This document shows positions 37,801 through 47,112 of a DNA stretch of 64,000 nucleotides, piece by piece. Made by a program: the position numbers and the translations under genes. A model generated the notes under the pieces. That model did not search any database, was not told where the DNA came from, and worked only from the letters and a program-made list of their open reading frames with translations. Numbering within the stretch: the first letter of the stretch is position 1; the number at the start of each line of letters is the position of its first letter. Origin of the DNA: Tribonema minus. Lineage: Eukaryota > Sar > Xanthophyceae > Tribonematales > Tribonemataceae. The stretch is from positions 62,001-126,000 of the forward strand of contig JAFCMP010000390.1 of assembly GCA_017506865.1 (NCBI GenBank), in the 5' to 3' direction.

Positions 37801-40218
37801 GAACGACGCGCGCGCCGTCATGGAGCTCGTCGACCGCACGGGGCTCGCGCGCGCGGAGCCGCAGCGCATCTGCGGAGCGCTGCTGCGCGCCGCCGACGCC
37901 GAGGGCGCCCTCTCGAAGCGCGCCTTCGACCAGTGCATGCAGGTGCGCGCGCGTGAATGCATGTCCTGCACTTCAGGAGGGTGCTGCGTGCCGCGCGCGT
38001 GGCACCCGAGGCGCCGCCACTGCCGCTCTCGAGGAGGCCGTGTTGCGCGCTCACACGCGTCAGTGGTCGCTGCGGAGGCGGTCCACGCTGCTGCAGCGCG
38101 GTGCGGGTATATGCAGCGGCGGCGGCACTGGTCTGTGTGCGCGCTGACGCGCGCACGCATGTTGTCAGGCAACCGCGCTTCTGCTTCGCATTGCGCTTGT
38201 CCTGTCGACTGCCGCCGCTGTGCCGCCGCGCTGCGCGCTATTTGTACGCGTCGCGATGTTACCGCAACGCTCACACTCGCGCCCCCCGCGCGCTCTGCTG
38301 CCGCTGCTGCCAGGTGCTGGCGCTGGGCGCGCAGCTCAAGGCGCAGGAGCGCACACGTTGCGCCGTCCTGCTCAGCAGTATCTACTACGCGTTCGACAGG
38401 GGCAATGACGGCCGTGTGGACGCCCTCGAGCTCGCCACCGGCTTCAGCATCCTGTGCGGAGGGAACAAGGTGCGCTCGCTTGACTGATCCAGGGGGTGGG
38501 GGGCGGGAGGCCTGGGTGTCGTAGCACCGTGGTGAAAAGGGGGGCGATGGCAGACGCGATGAGACCGTGTTGGTCACGTGTAATAGAGTTTCTTGATTGG
38601 GGAGCTCAAACGCGCGCGTGGCGTACAGCCCCTTCACATGTGAAGCCAGGAGAGTTGTGCCTTCAACAAGCATCACGCCCTTCATGCCACCAGAAAGCTC
38701 GTGGACGGTGCGTAGTTGGGGCGTTCAGCAGGCGTATCTGCAGTGAAAGCTAGCTGCCTGGCTCGCTACGGCCCCCCCTGGTGCCCTATATCTACGGGTA
38801 AAGCTGAACAGCTGGTGCATGCACAGGGCATCCTTGTGCGAGCCACAGAGATTCTTGCCAGTAACTGACTCGTCGTGCACCTGATGGTTCTACAGGTCTG
38901 TCGATTTGTCCATCACTATTTGCACGTAACAAATCACGGCACTTGGCACTGACCCCATCCGAGTTGCATGCGGAACCAGCCGCTCCACAAGCGCACAGCG
39001 CAGCCCCCAACGACACGAACACGCCCGCTGACTCCCCGTGCGCCCACTTCTGCCCCGGCGCAGAGCTCCAAGCTCGTGTACGCGTGGGACCTGCTGGCGG
39101 ACGCGGACGGCGCCCTCACGCGCCGCGGCCTGTGGCGGTACATGCGCTCCTTCCTCACGGTGCTCATGGCGCTCAGCTCGGCGTCCGGCACGCTGACGGC
39201 GAAGGAGGTGAAGTTGCTGTTGAAGTTGGTGCCGAAGCTGATGCTGGGGGCTGCGTCCGTAATGCATGGAATATGTGTATACGTTATGCTGGGCGCTGCG
39301 TGCCATATCTTGAATGCTTTGGAAGTGCGTGTTGTTGTTGTCGGCTATGGCGGCGCTCTGTCGTCGGCGACAGAGCTGGCGGGGTGGCGGTCTGCGCTGC
39401 GACACCAGGCGACGGGGAGGCTTGCATGCACAATGATACGGAAGGCATGTGTTCTCTGGGTATTGGTGTGCACAGCTGGAAAGCATCATCGCTTGTCCAG
39501 CGGCATTGGCGCCCTGATGCAGAGGCGGCATTTCTGATGACTTGTCAGTTCAAACTGCTAAGGACCACAGCTAATCACACGCTGTCGAGTTCCTCAGATG
39601 AGAGTCACTTGCAGCGGTATTCATAGGAAATGCATGTCCCCTTGATTGCACAGCCCAGTCCTTTCATAGGGCTGGCATGAAATGCAGGATCAGACTCCAT
39701 TGCTGCTGCCCACCAGCGCCCTGCAGCGCGCCGCACATGCCGCACGCAGCAGCTGCCGCCGCGTCTAGCGCAATTGCTGCCTGCCGTCCACGACACCGTC
39801 TTGCAGGAGAGAGAGTGCACGTGGGCGTGCGCTGCACGACCAACAAAACAAGCACCACAAAGACGGCCGCTGCGCTGGCCACGTCGCCGCGCCTCGCGCA
39901 GACCGCTCTCGAGCGCTCACCAAAATCATGCTTCGCTGTCAGGTCTCGCGATCATACAGCGCTCACAGCGTCCCCCCCCCACCCACCACCCCCCGCGCGC
40001 AGCTGACGCGCGCTGTCGACGACAGCGCCGTGTGGGTGAGCGCGCGCGTCTTTGCGGACCTGCGCGCGGCCGACGCCGCCACGCGCATCACCTTCACTGA
40101 CCTCGCCGACTGGTACACGGAGGGGCTCGAGCGCTCCGCGGCGCCGGGCTTCATGACGAGCCCGTGGCTGGAGCTGCTGGACATGAGCAAGTGGGGCGCC
40201 GCGCTCGGGGGGGCCTAG
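22619..40218 (+). CDS. Giant protein of four tandem quad-EF-hand modules
   Basis: Exons: 22619-22777, 23082-23215, 23264-23285 (these three tentative), 23502-23641, 23819-23896, 24130-24298, 25594-25647, 26060-26167, 26695-27228, 27723-28110, 28450-28601, 29054-29167, 29646-29801, 30307-30401, 30767-30894, 31586-31713, 31946-32100, 32559-32651, 32958-33054, 33749-33808, 34196-34243, 34698-34799, 35389-35487, 35978-36115, 36831-37109, 37760-37942, 38314-38469, 39064-39207, 40003-40218. From 23502 to TAG the phase closes over 26 exons (1,337 residues); with the tentative start, about 1,442. Each module has an F-x-F segment (FSFRL, FCFVL, FTFAV, FYFQI), then four EF-type units, ending in [LE]ELLxLxKW. 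Canonical loops are DREGSSSVDAAE (module 2) and DRGNDGRVDALE (module 4); most others are degenerate. Modules are joined by acidic, Glu/Asp-rich or Ala/Pro linkers. The unit resembles NCS/USP32-type EF arrays. No signal peptide, membrane segment or enzyme domain is seen, so a cytosolic Ca2+ sensor or scaffold is inferred. Confidence 0.85.
31115..31182. repeat. 34-bp tandem repeat in EF-gene intron
   Basis: Copies 31115-31148 and 31149-31182 differ at one base. They sit in the intron between exons ending 30894 and starting 31586. Confidence 0.85.
31776..31807. repeat. (GCT)n microsatellite in EF-gene intron
   Basis: About ten uninterrupted GCT/CTG units in the intron between exons 31586-31713 and 31946-32100. 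Not coding in the model. Confidence 0.85.
35230..35252. repeat. Interstitial telomere-like tract (CTAACC)3
   Basis: Three perfect and one partial CCCTAA units in the EF-gene intron between exons 34698-34799 and 35389-35487. This matches TTAGGG-type telomeres rather than the plant TTTAGGG type. Confidence 0.8.
37291..37370. repeat. 40-bp tandem repeat in EF-gene intron
   Basis: Two adjacent 40-bp copies (37291-37330 and 37331-37370) with two mismatches, in the intron before exon 37760-37942. Confidence 0.85.
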
Positions 40219-41309
40219 GGGGAGCGATGGCGATGGTTGATGTTCCTGCTCCCGCCCGTCCCCCCCGCCTGCGCCGGCGTGCGCGCCTCCCTTGTTTCTC
40301 TCGCGTGCTCTCTCTCTCGTCGTTTTGTGTTCTTCGGTCGGTTTGCGAGTCCCCGCTGTTTTTGTACAATGAACCACAGGCACATGTGCTTTCCGGCCGT
40401 CCAGGGGGGTGCCCTGCAGTTTGTGCATTTTTCTGCTTGGATGCGGTGTCCTGGCGAATGGCACGATCTTCATGTCCTGTGTGAGCTGCTCCAAAGCCAT
40501 ACTTCAAAGTATGTGCTATGTATCCTTGCTTCTTACAGAGTACCTCAGGACTCCCATTTTTTTGAAATGTATCACCTGTGAAGGCGTGTCCATTGCACCA
40601 TGTTTTCCTGGGCTGCAAGTATGCGCAACTGTGTGCGTAGGCAAGCAAGCAGGGTAGATGTGTCACATTTGCCCATGACATGTTGATTTGTTGGCGAGGG
40701 GGGCTTCAGGCTAGGAGCCTTCCTGAGACATTCCGCAGCGTCACTTCAGGGCTGTTCTGAGCAGCCATTGTCAAGCATGCGCAAGGAAGGCTCAAGAGTA
40801 CAACTCAATGTCAGCAGCAAAAGGTGTCGCGCAATGGCACACATGAGATGCACCATACAAAGAAGTTCGGAGACAACATCTTGCAAATTAAGCACAGCGC
40901 GTTGCATGTCAGATGCAGCATGGCAGCACACTGCGTAAACCTCTATTTTCATTGCTGCGCGAATTGCCTACTGTATCGCTGGTGGGCAGTTGGCTTGTAT
41001 GCTCGACGCCAACCCTGGCTGGCATCGGTGCACTTCCCTGAAGGCTTGCCTAGAGTACCGGCCCACCATGCAGCAGCACCAGTCAAAATACTCCATGAGG
41101 TAACATACTCTGGGAAAAGGCGAATATGCGCGATGGACTCTTCCCCCCACCCCCCCCCCCCCGCCGCCCGTGGCGCACGCGAGGGTCGTAGAGCCGTCAG
41201 CCACTCCGCAGCCAGCACAGCGCAGGTAGATGGGCGGCTGGCTCCTCATTGTACATATCTACACGACACCACTGGGCCGCACGCCGTGGTGCGGCATGGG
41301 GGGTGAGAG
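40219..41309. other. Convergent intergenic region, EF gene and P450 3' flanks
   Basis: About 1.1 kb between two converging stop codons (40218 plus; 41310 minus). It contains both 3' UTRs. No canonical AATAAA is obvious close to either stop. The short ORFs show no family motif, and I see nothing else. Confidence 0.5.
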
Positions 41310-44300
41310 TCATTGGCGGCGCTGCAGCACCAGCCGCACCGCGTCAGGCGCCATTGCCAGGCCCTCGTACTCCTTGGGGGCCCCTTGCCCCGGCGCCAGG
41401 CCGATGGTGAAGGCGCGCACCAGGAAGGCGATGGCGACCTGCGAGAGGAGCAAACAGCGCCCATGATTGGGGGGAAGAGGGGGAGAGGGGGGGGAATTAA
41501 ACAGACAGTTGCAATGGCGTCGTGAAACAGCTTGTCTGCTATGCAGCTGTCGCAGACGTCCGACGGGCACTGGCGTGCGTGCGTGAACGCCTTCGGTGCC
41601 CCACGAAGAGATGAAAGTGTATCAGCATTAACTGCCATCATCAGTGCAGGTCAACAAAGGGGTCACAGCGCGTCGGTGCGCTCGACAAAACCGTCTGCTG
41701 AAGAAGCTTTCGAACAATAACGCTGTCTGTGTTCGATTACTTGACTTCGGAAACAGAGGCACCAGAAATGGCAGTGCCCCACGCTGCTCTGCTGCTGAGC
41801 GACAGCCCTCAGCAAGAGTACATGGCGTTGCCCCCCGGGAGCCGCACCGCTCCCGCCTCACAGCACTGTCCCAAAGAGCTTTCTCAGCATACGCCAGCAA
41901 ATTAGCACCGACTGCGACGTCCATGAATCGCTGCGCCATGCTTCTGCAACCGCCGACAGCGTCCCGCGCCGCGGTGCGCGCTGCCTACCTTGATCTCCAC
42001 CACCGCCAGCACCTGGCCAGGGCAGTTGCGCGGCCCGAAGCCGAAGCTGCCCACGACCTTGTTGTGCCTGAAGTCGGCGACGCCCTCCGGCGGCGCGCGC
42101 TTGCCGTCCGCGATCAGCCAGCGCTCCGGCCAGAACGCGGCCGCGTCGGTGAAGTTGGCGTCGAGGCGGCACGGCTTGCGCAGGTTGACGATGACGGAGT
42201 CGCCGCGCGCGATCGCGACGCCGGCGACGGCCGTGTCCCTCTCGGCCTGCGTCCAGATGTTGGGGACGAGCGGGCGCACGCGCATGGTCTCCTGCACGAC
42301 CGCGTCGAGGTACTCGAGGCGCTCTAGCTGCGGGGGGGCGGGGGGGGGGGGGGGGGGGGGGGGATGGCGCGGAGGTAAGTGATGTGTCTGTGTCTCGGCA
42401 TCTTAGCGCAGGTCGTGGTTTGCATGATGTCAGGGAGGTGCTTGGGGCGTACTTGTGTGAGTGCATGCGGCGGCTGAGCGTGCTTTCGGGCGTCGACTTG
42501 TGTACCTGGATGTGACCGTGCTGTACAGCTTTCCGCTGTGGCCCCTTGGCTTGCAGCATTGCTGCCTGAAAGCGTTTGAACTGGCGCCGGCGCGTATGTG
42601 CCTTCCACACACACACACGCACCCCTACCTACCGCAAAGAGCGCGTACACTCTCGCAGTCTGCGCCGGCCCATGCTTGAGCTCAACAGGCCGCCAGACAC
42701 TGTACCAGCACGCACCTGATCCCATGTAAGTGTGTCCTCCAGGCCTTCGCTGTTTACGCCTGCGCCGTGAAGGGGGGGAGGGGGGGGCACGGACGCCTGT
42801 CAGCACGAGCAAGATGGTGTGCTCCCACGCGTGGCACATGCAAACGGACACCGGTGCACGCTGCAGACAGGTCCTGGCAGTGCGCTGCTGTTGTGAGACG
42901 CAGTCGTTTACGCCCCCTGTTTGCAGCAGCCCTATCATCCCGAGCACTGTGTAGTCGCTAGTAGAGCAACGCGACAGCACGCGCACGGCACCGCGGCGGC
43001 GCTGCGCGCAACACGCAGAGCACGCACCGCCGGCGCCCGCCATCTCGGTCAGCAGCTCCGCGCTGATGCCCTCCTGCACGTCCGCGTGCGCGGCGACGTA
43101 GTACAGCAGCCACGACAGGCCGGCGCCCACCGTGTCGCTGCCCGCGAGCATGTACGTCTTGACGTTGCCCACCATCTCCGCGGTCGTGAGCGCGCTCCTG
43201 TCCGTCGCGGCGGCGCTGCCGGGGTCGGTCGCACGCAGCACGTGCTTGAGGAGGTTGCTGTTCGGGGCAGCGACGGCGCTGCTGGCGGCGGGGATGGCGG
43301 CGTCTGCGGCGGCAGCTGCGGCGGGGGCGTCGCCGGTTGCGGTTGCTGTGGCCTCCTGCTGCTTGCGGTACTCGTCGATGAGGCCGACGACGAGGCTGTC
43401 GAAGCGTTTCTTTGCGGCCTGTCGCGGCACGGGCACGGCGCCACTCTTCATCGTGAGCTTGAGAAGCGCACACAAAGGCATCACTGCCTGCTAGCATGAC
43501 TGGCAGTACCGTGGCCTGCGTGCAGCGCCGCCTCTGCCCGTGCAGAGACACGGCGGCACCGACGCTGGAGGATGACGTATTCGAGCTTGCGCAGGGCCCG
43601 CGGGACCGTGGCGGGGCGGTTCTGTGTGCAACTGCTGGAACCTGTTGCTGCTCTTTGAGGTATGCGGGTTGTGCAGCGTGCCCGTCGCATGCGAGTCAGC
43701 TCGCCTCCGCCGGCGCCGCAGCAGCAGGCCGAGGCTCCGCGACGCACACGCAGAACCCCCGCCGCTCAACACGCACATAACACTCACGAGCTCGCACGTA
43801 CGAAACCTCGCATGAGCGCACGCGTGAGGGTTAGAACTAGAGTTAGGGTTCTGAGCGCGCCGCACCTCCGTCTCGTCGTCGCGGAACAGGCGGTACAGCG
43901 GCAGCGGCGAGCACAGGCGCGCGGAGATGACGTCCTTGAGGCGCAGCGCGTCGCGGCCTGCGCGCGCACCGTCCAGGGCGCCCACGTCGCGTCCCATGAC
44001 GGCCAGGCAGCCCACGTCGAGGGCGTACAGCGCGCAGCCGGCCATGCAGTCAAAGGCTGCACCGGGGGGGGGGGGGGAGGGGAGAGTCAGAGCGGCGAGC
44101 CAGGCGGCGGCGAGGGTTGAAGCGGGGGGGGGAAGCGGCGGGTGCCTGCGAGCTTGCGGCGTGTGGTGTGTCGCGCCGCGCCGCGCCGTGGCACGACAAA
44201 CTGCAGCTGCAGGAAATGCAAGCTGTCGCTGGTGGGCGAAGGCGCAGCGTGCCCTGGCAGCGCATGTGCGCCGCGCCATGGTGTCGTGGTCACGTGGGTC

Positions 44301-46959
44301 CAGCGTGTGCGGCTTGGCGTACAAGGGCCGCTCACTCCGCAGTGCTGACACTTGAGGGCAGCGCGCTCAATCATCGTTGGTGATGGAAAAAATCAGGCTT
44401 CAGCTGCAGGAGAGCGATTTGTGTTGCCGGTGGGCGAGGGCGCCTCACAACGGTGACGACCCTGACGCACACATATCAGTTGCACATGTCAATTACACGC
44501 TACATCATCATACCATGATGTACTACCATACAGAATTGGTGCCTCTCAGGCGCTCCTCGTCGTCCGTGTGGTTACGCGCGCAGACCGAGCACCATGACCG
44601 AGCAGCGCCGCCAGCGCAAACACAGGCGCAGCTGCCTGCAGGGCCGGGGCGCCCTGCGTGCAGCCCTAACCCTAACCTAAGCCTAAGCCTAAATTGCGCT
44701 GCTGGCATCGCCATGACCTCATGATGCAGACGGCAGCGACAGTGGCGGCGGACAAGGCTGCAATCGGATCACATGCGACATGCGCGTGGCTGAGCGCCCC
44801 TCACCTTCGCCAGAGTCGGCGTGCTTGGCCCAGTTACTGCACAGCTTAGCGGCCATGTCGCAGGCGTACTTGACCATGTTCCTCACGTTCGGGCGGCTGC
44901 GTGCGCAGAGGAGCGAATACAGCGATTCAAAGTGAGCAGTGAGTCCTTGAACACACACACAAAGGAATAGACCAATGAACTCATGTGCACGTACGTGAAA
45001 CGCTAGAAGAGCGCTATGGTTCAGATCTTGTATGCAAGATCCAAGCAATGCAGTTTGCACGCAGTCTCACAAGAACAAGCGCATCTCACAGCACATGCAT
45101 GCAGGGGACGAATGCATGCGGGGCACGGATGCGCGCAGGGTGAGGCAAATGCTGGAAAGCCACACACGCGGCGTGCTCTCAAGATGAAGGAATAACTGAC
45201 GGACTAGAAGCACCAATGTATCCGCCGACCCGTCGCGTGTGGCGATCTTGCTAGCATGGAGATCATGTTCACTGTTCCAGTGTACGGGTTGAGTGAGCTG
45301 TTTGCACTCCAAAGCACAGGTAGTGCACTTTGCCATGCGAAAACCTCGAATGCCCCTCTGTGCGAGTCACAAAGGGTGCGACTTGAAGCAGCGTCAGTGC
45401 AAGCAGCGCGCTGCGCGCAAGCGCCTGCTCGTCCTGCTACCGCACGCAGCAAGCGGCACGTCATGTACTCACGCGTCACTGCGCTGCAGCATTGCATGCA
45501 CGCTCCAGCTAAAGTGCACGCGGTTTCAATCTTCAAGTTGAAATTCACGCGTCGGCGCGTCGCCATTGATCTCGCAACCCACCTGAAGTGCGGCGCCGTC
45601 AGCCTGCGGTACCGCTTCCACTCCTCGCCGCGCGCGGTGAAGACGCCGCGGAAGCCAAAGTTGATGACCATCTCGCACAGGCCGGCCTCGCGCGAGAACG
45701 TGCCTGGCCGCTGCTGCAAGACCGCCTGGCGGGGCCGGCACAGCACAGAGAGAATCCCCGATGCCATCGTCAACTGACACGACCATGGTGAGAAAGCTGT
45801 ATGGCGAGCAGTAGGCGCGGAGCACCGCAACGGTGCAACGCAGCGGCCGCGATGCAAGGCAGCGAGTGCCATAAGCACGAGCTTGCATCAGCACCTCTGC
45901 GCGACGCCATTGATTTGAAAGCTGGTAGACCACGGTTCCGGCAGGGGCTGAGCGCGCCGACAGGCCCGTAGACGATGCGCGCCCGGACGGCTTTCGACTG
46001 CTGAGCAGAAGGCAACGTGCGACGGCGCTGCACGCACCATGATCGTCGGCGTGTCGGACACGCAGATGCCCGGCGCCGGCAGCGACAGCCGGTAGCAGTC
46101 GCCGTACTCCTCCGCCCAGTCGTCCACCATGATGTGCAGCTGCGGCAGGCAGGGAAAGCAGGTGAGGTACTGGCAGCATGCAGGCGCGTCTGCTGCAGCA
46201 GCAGCAATGAGAAACAGTTGGTGCAGAGAGGAGACAGTTGCCCCTGTGCGTGCCGCGAACAGCAGGTCGAGGGTTGCCACAGCAACAATGTGAAGATGAT
46301 TCAGGTGTGACACAGCTGCAGTGGAGCCAGAGCAGATCGCAGTGACGTGTTGTTGCGGGCTGTTGGACCCGCTGACGGCCTCTCAAGTAGTGAGCAAGCT
46401 CCAGGGCACACGTAGAGGCGCCCACTCACATTGCGAACGCCGATCCAGAAAAGTTGAAGGGCGTGGCCAAGCAGCGGCAGCTCGAGTGGGCCTGGGAGGC
46501 TGTTGCGGCTCCTGAGCTGGGCGGACTGCAGGGGTGATGTGCGGAACATGTGTCAGTGCGAGCAATGAGTAAAGCAAGATGTCAGCAGCTGTTCACTCAG
46601 CTTGGCATGCTGTGTTGTACATCTTCCCCTCTACCAGCAATACAACAATATATCGGTGCTTTGTGTACACACACAATAGCCTCGTGCCCACCGCGGGCGC
46701 CTTGCTTGGCTTAGTCAATAAGTTGTCATGAGCCGATCCAGAGGCAGAAACGTACAAGCTTAAGCCATGAGTAACCACGAAGAGCATGATTCTATGCATC
46801 AAGTTGTTGAGAGGCGGATGTCGCAAAGCTGACACGAATGAAATCCTTACAACGCACCTTTGGAGCACGACGTTGTCGTAGCATTAATGCCGCAATGAGG
46901 CCTGCACACAGTGCAGCTGCAAGAGCAGCAGCCGCAGTCTCAGGCGTCATGGCGTCCAT
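41310..46959 (-). CDS. Cytochrome P450 monooxygenase, membrane anchored
   Basis: Exons, 3' to 5': 41310-41438, 41989-42323, 43028-43483, 43564-43621, 43866-44056, 44805-44896, 45583-45725, 46038-46139, 46430-46525, 46858-46959. The total is 568 codons with the stop, normal P450 length. The boundary between the 43028 and 43564 exons is uncertain by up to about 20 codons. Motifs in order: an Ala/Leu-rich N-terminal anchor ending RQRR; the Pro-rich hinge LPGPLELPLLGH; helix C WKRYR; the I-helix oxygen-binding AGSDT; the K-helix ETMR (ExxR); PERW; and the heme loop FGFGPRNCPGQ with the axial Cys. All catalytic residues are present, so an active heme-thiolate monooxygenase at the ER membrane is expected. 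The substrate cannot be read from sequence, and I do not assign a CYP family. The gene diverges from the subtilisin gene. Two telomere-like tracts lie in its introns. Confidence 0.93.
43827..43850. repeat. Degenerate TTAGGG-like tract in P450 intron
   Basis: Contains GAGGGTTAG and AGTTAGGGTT on the plus strand, in the intron next to exon 43866-44056. It may be a decayed interstitial telomere repeat; weak alone, but another lies 0.8 kb away. Confidence 0.45.
44664..44693. repeat. Interstitial telomere-like tract in P450 intron
   Basis: Two CCCTAA units followed by CCTAA and two GCCTAA variants, in the intron between exons 44056 and 44805. Orientation is CCCTAA on the plus strand, as at 35230. 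Confidence 0.7.
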
Positions 46960-47112
46960 GATCGCTGTTCCTGGAGTGCAGCAACTCCCGTCTGTCGCTA
47001 AGTGAACTCGGCGAAGGCTGAACTTCAACTATCAGCAGATTATTCTGCCCATGAGGAAACGAGGTAACGGATGAAGTTTAGTGGCGCGTGAGATTCACCG
47101 AGCCTCTGTCGT
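46960..47112. promoter_or_regulatory. 153-bp bidirectional promoter, P450 and subtilisin genes
   Basis: The start codons of the minus-strand P450 (46959) and the plus-strand subtilisin (47113) are only 153 bp apart. Both 5' UTRs and both core promoters must therefore fit here, unless further upstream non-coding exons exist. A CTTCAAC-type motif sits at 47020-47030. No TATA box is evident. Confidence 0.55.
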
